Position numbers and translations under genes: made by a program. From assembly GCF_900106745.1 (NCBI RefSeq), contig NZ_FNNV01000003.1, positions 1-64,000 of the forward strand: a stretch of DNA of 64,000 bases, written 5' to 3'. The DNA comes from Paenibacillus sp. CF384. Lineage in GTDB: Bacteria; Bacillota; Bacilli; Paenibacillales; Paenibacillaceae. A model generated the notes under the pieces. The model worked only from the letters and a program-made list of their open reading frames with translations. It had not been told where the DNA came from and searched no databases. Of the stretch, positions 25,417 through 34,167 are shown one piece after another. How positions within the stretch are numbered: position 1 is the first letter of the stretch; every line of letters begins with the position of its first letter.

Positions 25417-25641
25417 AAATCTAAGGCACAGCGATTGGACAGATGCCCGCGTTCTCTCACAATTGGGCATTAGCCTTAGGTTGAATGTCTTTGGTTTAAG
25501 ACAGCCGTACCGGAGACAGATGAAGGCGTTACAATGCCTATAGACGTTTGCGGAATGGTCAAGTATGCTAGGAAAATCAGGTAATTAGTGGGAATGGGAA
25601 GACGAGATTTAGTTACTAATCATGGGGAGTGAACCAACGAT

Positions 25642-26166
25642 TTGAAAACGATTCGTACAGAAACGACAGCCGATCATGAAGTGGTACGTCAGGTGAATGT
25701 AGAAGCCTTCGACAAGAGGGAATATGAAGCGAAGCTTGTGGAAGGAATTCGACAGTCGGATTCGTTTATTGATTCCTTGTCGCTAGTTGCCGAATCTGCG
25801 CAGGGGATTATAGGCCATGCATTATTCAGTAAAGCCAGCATTGTTGTCGGGGATACGAACCATGAAGTCATCGTGCTCGCGCCAATCGCGGTGCTGCCTG
25901 CGTTTCAGAAGCAAGGTGTTGGTAAGAAACTGATCGAAGAGGGCTTAACGCGCAGCCGTCAGCTTGGATTCCCAGGCGTGCTTCTAATTGGACATCCGGA
26001 ATATTATCCGCGCTTCGGGTTTCGGCCGGCAAGTACTTTCGGACTTGTACTCAAGCAAATCGAAGTGCCCGATGATGTGTTTATGGCAGTAGAATTGACC
26101 GATGGAGCACTGCATGCTTTACAAGGTGGCGAACTGAGATACCCTGCTGCTTTCTTCGATAATTAG
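25642..26166 (+). CDS. GNAT N-acetyltransferase (YhbS-like)
   Basis: The 174-residue single-domain GNAT protein has the acetyl-CoA-binding motif A LPAFQKQGVGKKLIEEGL and LLIGHPEYYPRFGFRPAS, typical of the YhbS subgroup. The start codon is TTG with GGGGAG about 12 nt upstream. The substrate cannot be predicted. It opens a run of accessory enzymes that contains four further GNAT genes. Confidence 0.85.
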   Translation: MKTIRTETTADHEVVRQVNVEAFDKREYEAKLVEGIRQSDSFIDSLSLVAESAQGIIGHALFSKASIVVGDTNHEVIVLAPIAVLPAFQKQGVGKKLIEEGLTRSRQLGFPGVLLIGHPEYYPRFGFRPASTFGLVLKQIEVPDDVFMAVELTDGALHALQGGELRYPAAFFDN

Positions 26167-26202
26167 CAGCAGTCCGTTAATCATGAACGAGGTGACTTCG
26201 CA

Positions 26203-26664
26203 GTGGTAACAGTAGAGACGGAAGTATTGATCGACGCACCTATTGAGGTGTGTTTTGACTTAGCCAGAGATATAGATGTGCATACCCGTACCGTATGGAA
26301 GCACACGAAGGAGAAAGCAGTAGCCGGCGTGACAAGCGGTCCGATCTCGCTGAATGAGACAGTTACCTTCGAAGCTACCCACTTCTTCGTAAGACAGCGG
26401 CTGACATCGAAGATTACGGAATTTCGAGCACCCTATTTCTTCGTGGACGAGACCCAGCGCGGCGCGTTCAAGTATTTGCGCCATGAGCATGTGTTTGAAA
26501 CTGTAGAAGGAAAGACACGCATGGTGGATCGATTAACCTTTGCCGCTCCACTTGGCCTGCTTGGCTGGGCCGTGGAACGACTCGTATTGAAACGATACAT
26601 GCAGCGATTCCTGGAGGATCGGAATGTTCAGGTGAAATGCATTGCAGAAGAACGCAAGGGGTGA
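26203..26664 (+). CDS. SRPBCC-fold ligand-binding protein
   Basis: The 153-residue protein begins TVETEVLIDAPIEVCFDLAR, a typical START/Bet v1-like (SRPBCC) first strand and helix. The family signature includes the late VDRLTFAAPLGLLGWAVERL helix and RYMQRFLEDRN. It is often annotated as 'cell division inhibitor' by old transfer from SulA-like fusions, which is not supported here. It starts with GTG 6 nt after GAGGTGA. The alpha/beta hydrolase gene follows 5 bp downstream. Confidence 0.8.
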   Translation: MVTVETEVLIDAPIEVCFDLARDIDVHTRTVWKHTKEKAVAGVTSGPISLNETVTFEATHFFVRQRLTSKITEFRAPYFFVDETQRGAFKYLRHEHVFETVEGKTRMVDRLTFAAPLGLLGWAVERLVLKRYMQRFLEDRNVQVKCIAEERKG

Positions 26665-26669
26665 ACAGA

Positions 26670-27404
26670 ATGAGATTCACGTCGGGATTTGCTGATAGCG
26701 ACGGTGTGCGCATTCATTACTTTGATTCCATTAACCAAGCAGACCCGGATTCTGTGCCCCTTCTCATTTGCCCGGGTTTATCGGAAACGGCAGAAGAATA
26801 TGTAGATGTACTCGAATTTCTGCTGCCCAGACGATGCGTTGTCCTCTCGTTCAGAGGGAGGGGGAATAGCGACACGTCTGAAGGCGGCTATGATTTAGAT
26901 GAGCATGTGAGTGATATCGAAGCAGTGATTCGAACGATTCAACTAAAGCAATTCCATCTATTTGGACATTCAAGAGGTGTCTCTTATGCGCTTGGCTTCG
27001 CTGAAGCTCACAATGAACGCCAAATTCTCTCCCTGCTATTAGGCGATTACCCGCCGGAGCATCGACAAATGCCAAGCGGTTGGGCGGATGAATACATCAA
27101 CGATTATTTGATTCCGTTTCAGCGAACGTCGAATATACGGACAGATGCTGTGTGGGGCATTCAGCGGGAATCCAAGTATGTCTCCCTCGACTCTTCATCT
27201 GCATTGCCGGCACTCATTCTGCGTGGAAAATTAGAAGGATCGCTCATTAACGATTCAGATTTGCAGCGCTATCATAACAAGTTTCAGCATCTTACAGTCG
27301 AGGAATTTCATCGCTCCGGCCATGATCTTATGGGGACCGAGAGGAATGGTTGTTTCGAGGCGATTCGTGTTTTTGTGGATGCACAAGATGCAGTAAAGGG
27401 GTAA
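26670..27404 (+). CDS. Alpha/beta hydrolase
   Basis: The 244-residue protein has the alpha/beta-hydrolase order: strand-turn ICPGLSETAEEYVD, RGRGNSD, nucleophile elbow LFGHSRGVSYALG (GHSRG, Ser nucleophile), Asp region in LRGKLEGSLINDSD and a catalytic-type His in FHRSGHDLM. ATG 26670 follows AAGGGG and replaces an earlier ATG inside the previous gene. The substrate is unknown. It is probably translated with the upstream SRPBCC gene. Confidence 0.85.
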   Translation: MRFTSGFADSDGVRIHYFDSINQADPDSVPLLICPGLSETAEEYVDVLEFLLPRRCVVLSFRGRGNSDTSEGGYDLDEHVSDIEAVIRTIQLKQFHLFGHSRGVSYALGFAEAHNERQILSLLLGDYPPEHRQMPSGWADEYINDYLIPFQRTSNIRTDAVWGIQRESKYVSLDSSSALPALILRGKLEGSLINDSDLQRYHNKFQHLTVEEFHRSGHDLMGTERNGCFEAIRVFVDAQDAVKG

Positions 27405-27410
27405 AATAGG

Positions 27411-27827
27411 ATGCTTACGATAAGATTCGGTAACCGTGGTGACTTAGAGGCTGCCGTGGGCTGGGATCGCCATACGCCAGAGCATATCCTGTCATGGAAG
27501 CTCGATCACAAGGATATTATTATGGCAGATCAGCTGGATGGATGTGTAGGCTACATGAAGCTGGAGCATCTATGGTCACAGTTTCCCTATATCGGTTTAA
27601 TTAGAGTCAAAGAGGAGCTGCGCGGCAATGGAATCGGCATGCAAATGCTCCAATTCGCGCAAGCCCATCTCAAGCAGCAGGGAGCGGCCAAACTTTACAG
27701 CTCTTCGCAAGCCGATGAACCCGCACCGCAGATGTGGCATCGCAAAATGGGTTTTACGGAATGCGGCATTCTGAGCGGCATCAATGATGGCGGCGTGGGC
27801 GAGCTCTTCTTTGTGAAGGAGCTCTAA
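27411..27827 (+). CDS. GNAT N-acetyltransferase
   Basis: The 138-residue GNAT domain has motif A IRVKEELRGNGIGMQMLQFAQ (R-x2-G-x-G/A at RGNGIG) and motif B MWHRKMGFTECGIL. It sits 6 bp after the hydrolase. The substrate is unknown. Compared with its neighbour at 25642 it is short and lacks the YhbS C-terminal extension. Confidence 0.83.
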   Translation: MLTIRFGNRGDLEAAVGWDRHTPEHILSWKLDHKDIIMADQLDGCVGYMKLEHLWSQFPYIGLIRVKEELRGNGIGMQMLQFAQAHLKQQGAAKLYSSSQADEPAPQMWHRKMGFTECGILSGINDGGVGELFFVKEL

Positions 27828-27855
27828 CGACGGTGAGGGTTATGGAGGCGGTAAT

Positions 27856-28014
27856 ATGAACGTTATTATAGTGATTTTACTCCTATTCATTGTGATCTTG
27901 TTAATTGAAATCAACAACAAATTGCCGAGACGTCCAAAACGTGACCCGGGAATAGAAGCCTTGAAACGGGATCTGCGAGCAAGGAGAAAGCAAGAGCAAG
28001 AGGACCATAATTAA
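27856..28014 (+). CDS. Small membrane protein, 52 aa
   Basis: The 52-residue product begins with a hydrophobic helix (MNVIIVILLLFIVILLIEI) followed by a basic cytoplasmic tail (NKLPRRPKRD ... RARRKQEQEDHN). GGAGG lies 7 nt before ATG 27856, and the next gene follows 13 bp later with its own GAGGTGA. It looks like a real small gene in the operon. The family was not recognised. Confidence 0.65.
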   Translation: MNVIIVILLLFIVILLIEINNKLPRRPKRDPGIEALKRDLRARRKQEQEDHN

Positions 28015-28027
28015 TAGAGGTGATTCT

Positions 28028-28591
28028 ATGGGTACAGCTTATTCATCCATTCTTTCCGAGCATGCCGAGTTTATCGCGAATCAGAAAATGTTCTTTGTCG
28101 GTACAGCCGCAACTGAGGGGCATGTGAATCTATCGCCCAAAGGTCACGATGCCTTTCGCATTCTGTCGCCTAATCAAGTAGCCTATTTGGATTTAACCGG
28201 AAGCGGGAACGAGACAAGTGCGCATCTGACGGCTACCGGCCGAATTACCTTTATGTTCGTCGCTTTTGAAGGGAAGCCGCTTATTCTTAGGTTATACGGC
28301 ACGGGACGTGTTGTTCTGCCAAGCTCGCCGGAGTGGGAGGAGACTGCAGCGCCGTTCCAGCTCTATCCGGGCTATAGGCAAATTATCGTGGCCGACATCG
28401 ACATTGTGAAAACATCATGCGGCTTCAGCATTCCATATTACTCCTATGAAGGTGAACGTGATTTGCTTCTCAAATGGGCGGTTAATCAAGGTGAGGAGAA
28501 GTTGGTGCAATATCGCGCCAACAAGAACAGTACCAGCATGGACGGCTATATGACACCGATAGGGGTGGAATTATCCGCAGATGACGAGTGA
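28028..28591 (+). CDS. Pyridoxamine 5'-phosphate oxidase-like flavoprotein
   Basis: The 187-residue split-barrel protein has the opening IANQKMFFVGTAATEGHVNLSPKG, the usual FMN-binding start of PNPOx-like proteins, and the segment DLTGSGNETSAHL. The C-terminal SCGFSIPYYSYEGERDLL fits a conserved subgroup of general PNPOx-like proteins rather than pdxH. It is likely an FMN- or F420-type reductase; substrate unknown. It overlaps the next gene by 11 bp. Confidence 0.83.
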   Translation: MGTAYSSILSEHAEFIANQKMFFVGTAATEGHVNLSPKGHDAFRILSPNQVAYLDLTGSGNETSAHLTATGRITFMFVAFEGKPLILRLYGTGRVVLPSSPEWEETAAPFQLYPGYRQIIVADIDIVKTSCGFSIPYYSYEGERDLLLKWAVNQGEEKLVQYRANKNSTSMDGYMTPIGVELSADDE

Positions 28592-29198
28592 TAACAGGAA
28601 TACTCCAAGCGAAAGTCAGCAAAAAGAAGAATTCAGGCTGCTTGATGAGGCTGCATTCGCGGAACAATTGAAGCTGATTTTGCGCGGGAACGAATCTTTG
28701 ATGCGCGATCTTCGGCTCGTTTCGAGCTTAGAGCTTCCCCAAAGTTACATTGCCGCAGGTTATATACGTAATTTGGTTTGGGATCATCTGCATGAATATC
28801 CGTATCGGGCGACACATGACGATATTGATGTCGTCTACTTTGATCCAGCGGATCTGGGTGAAGAGAAGGATCGCGAAATTGAGCGCCAATTAGTAAGCAG
28901 CACCGGTAACGCGAAATGGTCGGTCAAGAACCAAGCCAGAATGCATATTCGCAATGACAGTGTTCCCTATCTCTCTACAGAAGATGCGCTCTTGCGCTGG
29001 CCGGAAACGGTCACTTCTGTTGGGGCGCGGTTGAATAAGCACGGTCAATTGGAGCTTTGCTGCCCGAATGGGTTATCCGATTTATTCATGATGCAGGTGA
29101 GGCGAAGTCCCTATTTTGAAGATCATGCCTATTATTTGGAGCGCATTGAGCGGAAAGCTTGGCGCACGCTATGGCCGAAGATAATCGTCTTCGATTGA
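28581..29198 (+). CDS. Nucleotidyltransferase-family protein (DUF925-like)
   Basis: The 205-residue protein has the segment IAAGYIRNLVWDHL followed by THDDIDVVYFDP. The DDIDVVYF pair of aspartates is the metal-binding signature of the nucleotidyltransferase fold. It matches bacterial proteins annotated as nucleotidyltransferase family/DUF925. The substrate is unknown. It is translationally coupled to the PNPOx-like gene through an 11-bp overlap. Confidence 0.8.
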   Translation: MTSDNRNTPSESQQKEEFRLLDEAAFAEQLKLILRGNESLMRDLRLVSSLELPQSYIAAGYIRNLVWDHLHEYPYRATHDDIDVVYFDPADLGEEKDREIERQLVSSTGNAKWSVKNQARMHIRNDSVPYLSTEDALLRWPETVTSVGARLNKHGQLELCCPNGLSDLFMMQVRRSPYFEDHAYYLERIERKAWRTLWPKIIVFD

Positions 29199-29297
29199 GA
29201 TAAATGGGAATCCGATGCTCAGAAGATATGATTTTCGGTTACAATAAGAATAACTTTAAATAAATATACATCCGAATCGATACAGGGGTCTAATCAA

Positions 29298-29909
29298 ATG
29301 AGTATGGTTGTAAAAGGAATGATGATTGGATTATCGATTGCGGCACCGGTCGGACCCATCGGCATCTTATGCATGAAGAGAACGATTAATCAAGGACGCC
29401 TGTATGGTGCGGTTGCAGGTCTGGGAGCGGCGACAGCCGATGGCATTTATGGATTGATTGCTGCTTTCGGATTCGATGCAATTACTAGCGGATTAGTCGC
29501 GCAGCAGATGTGGATTCGATTAATCGGCGGGTTATTTCTCTGTTATTTGGGGTATCAATCCTTCCGCGCAAGTGCGGCGGATGCCAACATGGAACCGCGA
29601 ATGAGTCGTAATGCTGCAGCTGCTTACATCACGACCTTCTTGCTGACGATTACGAATCCAATGACGATATTGTCGTTCCTTGGTATTTTTGCAGGGCTTA
29701 ACATCATGCAGTCTTCAACAGCGGATTCCGTAACACTTGTACTCGGGGTGTTTGCGGGCTCCATGCTTTGGTGGTTGTTCTTAAGTGTGGTTATCGGCGC
29801 GATCAGACAAACATTGAATGCTCGCGCGATGCGTATGATTAATCGAATCTCTGCATTCATTCTACTGGCATTCGGGGTATATTCCCTTTATCAGGTGTTC
29901 TCGTCGTAA
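29298..29909 (+). CDS. LysE-family amino-acid/metabolite exporter
   Basis: The 203-residue protein has six predicted TM helices. The N-terminal MMIGLSIAAPVGPIGILC fits the LysE/RhtB pattern (G-x2-x-A-x-PG-P), and TNPMTILSFLGIFAG follows in the middle. The family exports amino acids or similar small metabolites by proton antiport. GGGGT precedes the ATG. A 99-bp AT-rich gap upstream may hold its promoter, but no clear -35/-10 pair was seen. Confidence 0.85.
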   Translation: MSMVVKGMMIGLSIAAPVGPIGILCMKRTINQGRLYGAVAGLGAATADGIYGLIAAFGFDAITSGLVAQQMWIRLIGGLFLCYLGYQSFRASAADANMEPRMSRNAAAAYITTFLLTITNPMTILSFLGIFAGLNIMQSSTADSVTLVLGVFAGSMLWWLFLSVVIGAIRQTLNARAMRMINRISAFILLAFGVYSLYQVFSS

Positions 29910-29963
29910 GATCACGACACACCCCATGTAAGCGAAACAAGAAACTTGAAGGAAGATGGGTCA

Positions 29964-30536
29964 ATGGACAAACGAAATGTAACATTGCGTACGAAACACC
30001 TTACGCTGCGGATGATTGACGATTCCGACATAACGAAGGTCTATGATTTTGTCCTGCGGAATAAAGAAGCGCTTATCCCTTGGGAACCAGTCAGAAGCGA
30101 CGAATACTATACAATGGACTATCAGCAGCAACTTGTGCAAAGCGACATCCAGAGCATTCACAGCGGGCAAAGCGTAAAGTTCTGGATATGCAAAAATGAT
30201 CAGCCGCAAGGGGATCTCATCGGGACCGTCACGCTGAACAATATCGTCAGAGGGGCATTCCAATCCTGTCACCTGGGGTATCGGACGGACATTGCGGAAC
30301 GCAGCAAGGGCTATATGAAAGAAGCGCTGGCCCATACGATTTCGTATGCATGGGAAGAGCTGAATTTGCACCGCATCGAGGCGAATATTATGCCGCGCAA
30401 TGCCGCTTCTCTCAAAGTAGTTGAACAGCTTGGTTTCAAGCATGAAGGGCTGGCGAAGGATTACCTCCGTATAAACGGGGAATGGGAGGACCATATCCAC
30501 ATGGTGCTGCTTAATCCTTACTGGGAGGAGCAATAA
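29964..30536 (+). CDS. RimJ/RimL-type GNAT acetyltransferase
   Basis: The 190-residue protein belongs to the ribosomal-protein N-acetyltransferase type (Acetyltransf_3). LRTKHLTLRMIDDSD opens the fold, GYRTDIAERSKGYMKEAL is motif A, and LHRIEANIMPRNAASLKVVEQLGF is the highly conserved RimJ/L block. ATG 29964 is set by AAGGAAG 8 nt upstream; the ATG at 29946 lies before that site. Substrates in this group range from ribosomal N-termini to small molecules. Confidence 0.85.
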   Translation: MDKRNVTLRTKHLTLRMIDDSDITKVYDFVLRNKEALIPWEPVRSDEYYTMDYQQQLVQSDIQSIHSGQSVKFWICKNDQPQGDLIGTVTLNNIVRGAFQSCHLGYRTDIAERSKGYMKEALAHTISYAWEELNLHRIEANIMPRNAASLKVVEQLGFKHEGLAKDYLRINGEWEDHIHMVLLNPYWEEQ

Positions 30537-30643
30537 CGGTTGTGCGAGCATGCATCTTATAGGCATTCCTGTTGCAGCGGATTTCATGGTAAAATAGATT
30601 GCATGTCTTAGCCCGATATATAGAAAGCGAAGGTATCGTAGAA

Positions 30644-31117
30644 ATGCTCTCACTGATGAAATCAATGCATGAACATATAGCAAGTGAGCTTGCGATTCTG
30701 AACTCGAATCCGTATTTTAATGTCATTTCCAAAGATAAAGAACAGCTGACGGCCCAAGACATTGCTGCTGAGTTGAAAGATGCCGAACATGCCGGTGCTG
30801 AGCGATATATTATACGCGAGCAAGGTAACGATATTGGCATTCTCGAGTTTCTCATGCACAACCCTAATGATTCCTGTACGTGGATCGGCCTGCTAGTTAT
30901 TCATGGGGCATACCATGGCCGCGGTTATGGGAATGCAGCACTGGCACTATTCGATACCATTATGCGTGAACGCGGCGTGACTTCCCACAGGCTGGGTGTA
31001 TTGGCTTCGAATGCGGCGGCGCATGCTTTCTGGCAGCGTAATGGCTGCATACCAGTCAAGCCTGCAGTGCTGCCTGATGGCAAAGACATCATGATTTATG
31101 AACGAACCGTCGATTGA
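30644..31117 (+). CDS. GNAT N-acetyltransferase
   Basis: The 157-residue protein has motif A LVIHGAYHGRGYGNAALALF (GRGYG) and motif B ASNAAAHAFWQRNGC. ATG 30644 has AAGG about 10 nt upstream; an in-frame TTG at 30599 would add 15 residues and cannot be excluded. The N-terminal half is helical and poorly recognisable. It is the fourth GNAT gene in this run. Confidence 0.8.
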   Translation: MLSLMKSMHEHIASELAILNSNPYFNVISKDKEQLTAQDIAAELKDAEHAGAERYIIREQGNDIGILEFLMHNPNDSCTWIGLLVIHGAYHGRGYGNAALALFDTIMRERGVTSHRLGVLASNAAAHAFWQRNGCIPVKPAVLPDGKDIMIYERTVD

Positions 31118-31159
31118 GATGGATAACCAAGAAAATTAGAAGACGGGAGCACACATGAC

Positions 31160-31639
31160 ATGTACAGAACGGCGACGCTTTGCTTGCTGCTAAGCTTTCT
31201 TCTGCTGCTTAGTGCCTGTACAGCCAAAGACGAACCTGATAATGATCAAGGCCCGGTAACCGGAGAACCAATCGACTATCAAGAGACCGGCGCCAATCGC
31301 GTCATGAACGCCTATGAGGAATCGATGGTCGAAGCGATCAATAAGAAACGGTTTTCTTTGGTGGAAGGGTTGCTGGACCCGACGGGCCCCCTCTATAAGC
31401 AGCAAGAAAGCCTGGTAAGACGACTAAGCGATAAGAATATTAAAGAAAAGCTCATTCGCTATCAAATTAGGAATATCCAGAAAATCAACGGTGAATACAA
31501 GTTTTATATTATCGAGAAAATAGGCATTTATTATGCGGATGGCCGCTCCTCAGTAAATGAGTACAATTGGATCTACACGGTCACCGAGAACACGAGCAAT
31601 AAGTCGTACAAGGTATACAGTATTGAACGATGGGAATAG
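31160..31639 (+). CDS. Putative lipoprotein
   Basis: The 159-residue protein has a lipoprotein signal MYRTATLCLLLSFLLLLSAC (lipobox LSAC, Cys20 lipidated), then a short acidic linker. A compact domain follows (NRVMNAYEESMVEAINKKRF ... YNWIYTVTENTSNKSYKVY) resembling the NTF2-like C-terminal domain of YvbJ/TcaA-type surface proteins. This is a fold impression only. The function is unknown; it should sit on the outer face of the membrane. Confidence 0.72.
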   Translation: MYRTATLCLLLSFLLLLSACTAKDEPDNDQGPVTGEPIDYQETGANRVMNAYEESMVEAINKKRFSLVEGLLDPTGPLYKQQESLVRRLSDKNIKEKLIRYQIRNIQKINGEYKFYIIEKIGIYYADGRSSVNEYNWIYTVTENTSNKSYKVYSIERWE

Positions 31640-31737
31640 AGTGCCATTCATTAGGCGGGCAGGCGACGGCTCCAACCGAGCGGTATGCCTGCCTTCCTTG
31701 CAACTAAATACGAATGAACCTACGAGGTGCAACTATC

Positions 31738-32235
31738 ATGAGAGAACTAGCGTTTGAGAAGTATACAGACCAATATTTGGAACAAGTGCGCCTGACGTAC
31801 AATTATTTTGTAGAGCATACAACGGTCTCGTTCGATATGCATCCCTACTCTTCGGAGCAGATGAAACAGTTGATTGAGCCGACGGCTGACATTTACCGTT
31901 CCTATATCATAAAGCTGGATGGTCAATATGCGGGTTACGCACTGTTAACGCAGCATAAGAAACGACCTGCTTTTCATGTAACGGCGGATGTAACCATCTA
32001 TCTTGATCCGGCGTTTACCGGTAAAGGGATTGGTCGAGAAGCCATGGTGTTTATCGAAGGTGTAGCGAGGGAATTGAAATTCCATTCCTTGGTGGCGTTG
32101 ATCTGTACCGAGAATGACAGCAGTATCGCGTTGTTTAAGAAGCTAGGCTACGAGCAAGTCGCGTGTTATAAAGAAATTGCATACAAATTCGAACGCTGGC
32201 TCGACTTGGCGTCTTTTCAGAAGATATTGAGATAA
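31738..32235 (+). CDS. GNAT N-acetyltransferase (phosphinothricin-type)
   Basis: The 165-residue protein resembles the Pat/YwnH group: NYFVEHTTVSFDMHPYS near the N-terminus, motif A LDPAFTGKGIGREAMVFIE and CTENDSSIALFKKLGYEQVA. In characterised relatives these residues accept glutamate analogues such as phosphinothricin or methionine sulfoximine; the substrate is not proven here. ATG 31738 has GAGGTG 9 nt upstream. It is the fifth GNAT gene in the run. Confidence 0.85.
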   Translation: MRELAFEKYTDQYLEQVRLTYNYFVEHTTVSFDMHPYSSEQMKQLIEPTADIYRSYIIKLDGQYAGYALLTQHKKRPAFHVTADVTIYLDPAFTGKGIGREAMVFIEGVARELKFHSLVALICTENDSSIALFKKLGYEQVACYKEIAYKFERWLDLASFQKILR

Positions 32236-32274
32236 CTCGTGTCTTGAAAATGATAGATTTAGGCGGGATGTTGT

Positions 32275-32850
32275 ATGCTACTTGGCAATCGAATGAGCAT
32301 CGCAGGCATAACAGTGATCACGGCCGTCAGTATTCTAGCCGTCGCCGGCTGCAACGACAAGTCGGAACAACTGGAGCAGCAGTTGGTTTCACAGCAGATG
32401 CAGCTAACGGAATTGCAGGAATCAAACAACAAGCTCGTCGCCGAGCTGAAGGATTCGCAAGAAAAAGCGGCCGCGTTAACGACGGAGAAGGAGCAGCTTG
32501 CCGAAGAGGGTAAGCATTATGCCCGTATTGATCAGGAAATTCCCGCTGATGTCGTTGCGTTTCTGTTTCGTTACTTACATACGGTTCAATTAAAGCCAGA
32601 CGCTTCTGCCAAAGTATGGAGGGACTATTTTGTTGATAGTGAGAGAACCGGGTGGTTTATCGATGCCATCCTTTCAAGACCGGAGCTCTCGTATGCTAAG
32701 TTTACTTATCAGGGAGAAACGACTTATACAAAACCGGGCATATCGAATCGCATATTGGGCATCAATGCATTTAAAGCGAATGATGAAGTGGATGCCTATT
32801 CTCTTTCGAATGTGAATAATGCCGGTTGGAAAATAGTCGATGTCGATTAA
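32275..32850 (+). CDS. Putative lipoprotein with coiled coil
   Basis: The 191-residue protein has a signal ending in a lipobox LAVAGC. A roughly 45-residue coiled coil follows (SEQLEQQLVSQQMQLTELQE ... ALTTEKEQLAEE), then a small globular domain of about 100 residues with no recognised family. A second ATG six codons in (32293) could also be used. It overlaps the VanZ-like gene by 11 bp, suggesting joint expression at the membrane. Confidence 0.65.
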   Translation: MLLGNRMSIAGITVITAVSILAVAGCNDKSEQLEQQLVSQQMQLTELQESNNKLVAELKDSQEKAAALTTEKEQLAEEGKHYARIDQEIPADVVAFLFRYLHTVQLKPDASAKVWRDYFVDSERTGWFIDAILSRPELSYAKFTYQGETTYTKPGISNRILGINAFKANDEVDAYSLSNVNNAGWKIVDVD

Positions 32851-33283
32851 TAGGACGGATTTGACGGTGAAGAAGCTAATCGGCCTTATAACTATACTCT
32901 ATTTATTGCTGCTCTTGTATTGGATGTTTATCGGCTTTGGCCGCTCGGGAACGCAGTGGACCGGCTATCGCTACAATCTTGTTCCGATGCGTACAATAAG
33001 ACTGTATTTCGATCATGCAGACAGCTTTACGCCTACGCACTGGCTCGTTAATATCGTAGGCAATGTGGCGGTATTCGTACCATTCGGCCTTTCGATTCCG
33101 TATCTGTTTCGTGTTCAAATGTTACGGTTAACGCTGCTTAGCATCGGAGTACTGTTCGTCCTCGAGCTGCTTCAGCTGCTTCTTCATCGAGGAAGCTACG
33201 ACATTGACGATATTCTATTAAATACGATAGGGGTGCTTGTCGGGGCGGGAATCTACAGCATAATTCGCAGGCGGGTGAGTTAG
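32840..33283 (+). CDS. VanZ-like membrane protein
   Basis: The 147-residue protein has four TM helices and the VanZ-family signature RYNLVPMRTIR, then NIVGNVAVFVPFGLSIPYLF and ELLQLLLHRGSYDIDDILLNTIG. Members occur singly in many Firmicutes, and only some give low-level teicoplanin resistance. No vanA-type cluster is here, so a resistance role should not be assumed. Confidence 0.85.
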   Translation: MSINRTDLTVKKLIGLITILYLLLLLYWMFIGFGRSGTQWTGYRYNLVPMRTIRLYFDHADSFTPTHWLVNIVGNVAVFVPFGLSIPYLFRVQMLRLTLLSIGVLFVLELLQLLLHRGSYDIDDILLNTIGVLVGAGIYSIIRRRVS

Positions 33284-33367
33284 CGGTGTATAAAGCATTC
33301 CTTAGCTGAGCTGAGTGTGCTATTAGCAGTGCCAATCGAGTAGTAGAGAGAGAGGAAGAGGACAGTC

Positions 33368-34129
33368 ATGAAATTCAGACCTTGTATTGATTTGCATCAT
33401 GGAAAAGTAAAACAAATCGTCGGAGAAACACTGGGAGCGAGCAATAAGCAGGTTGTCGAGAACTTTGTATCCGAGCATGAATCGGACTATTATGCAGCGA
33501 TGTTTAAACGTGATAAGCTGACCGGCGGTCATGTCATTATGCTTGGCGGCGGTAACGAGGAAGCGGCTTTATCCGCATTGCGCGCTTATCCAGGGGGATT
33601 ACAGATCGGTGGAGGCATTCATGCTGAGAATGCAGCTCAATACTTAGAAGCAGGAGCTACTCACGTCATCGTGACCTCGTATATATTCCGAGACGGGGAG
33701 CTCGATATGAACAATTTACAGCGCATCGTCTCCGAAGTAGGCAAAGAGCGGCTGGTGATCGATTTAAGCTGCAAGAAGCGGGATGACGAATGGTTTGTCG
33801 TAACCAATCAGTGGAAGACGTTCAGCGAATTCCGCGTCAATGAATCGCATCTTCGCGAGCTTGCCCAGTATTGCGACGAATACCTAGTCCATGCGGTGGA
33901 CGTTGAAGGTAAACGTACAGGTATCTTGGCAGACTTGGCGCAGCAGCTTGGCAACTGGGTGACGATTCCTACGACGTATGCCGGCGGAGCCCGGTCCTTT
34001 GAGGATTTGGAGCTGTTCCGTTCGCTTACTTCTGGCAAGCTTGATATCACGATCGGCAGTGCGCTTGATATTTTTGGCGGCAACTTGTCCTACGATGAAG
34101 TTGTAACCTTCTGCGGGAATCACTCGTAA
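33368..34129 (+). CDS. hisA: Eukaryotic-type HisA (ProFAR isomerase)
   Basis: The 253-residue TIM-barrel protein starts MKFRPCIDLHHGKVKQIVGE, the form seen in yeast HIS6 rather than ordinary bacterial HisA (xxPAIDLxxGxxVRL). Other markers are LIIGGG-like LQIGGGIHAENAAQYLEAGA, VIDLSCKKRDD, LVHAVDVEGKRTGI and YAGGARSFEDL. The reaction is isomerisation of ProFAR to PRFAR in histidine synthesis. No his genes are adjacent, so it is stand-alone, and a canonical hisA probably exists elsewhere. AGAGAGGAAGAGG precedes ATG. Confidence 0.85.
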   Translation: MKFRPCIDLHHGKVKQIVGETLGASNKQVVENFVSEHESDYYAAMFKRDKLTGGHVIMLGGGNEEAALSALRAYPGGLQIGGGIHAENAAQYLEAGATHVIVTSYIFRDGELDMNNLQRIVSEVGKERLVIDLSCKKRDDEWFVVTNQWKTFSEFRVNESHLRELAQYCDEYLVHAVDVEGKRTGILADLAQQLGNWVTIPTTYAGGARSFEDLELFRSLTSGKLDITIGSALDIFGGNLSYDEVVTFCGNHS

Positions 34130-34167
34130 TAGAGGTATATTGTTACAAATGAGGGAGAGGTGATCAA

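Noticed and set aside
26203-26664. Cell division inhibitor annotation
   Set aside because: The sequence shows only an SRPBCC fold; the division-inhibitor label comes from fused proteins and is not supported here.
32840-33283. Glycopeptide resistance gene vanZ
   Set aside because: Only the family fold is present; no vanHAX, vanR or vanS genes are nearby.
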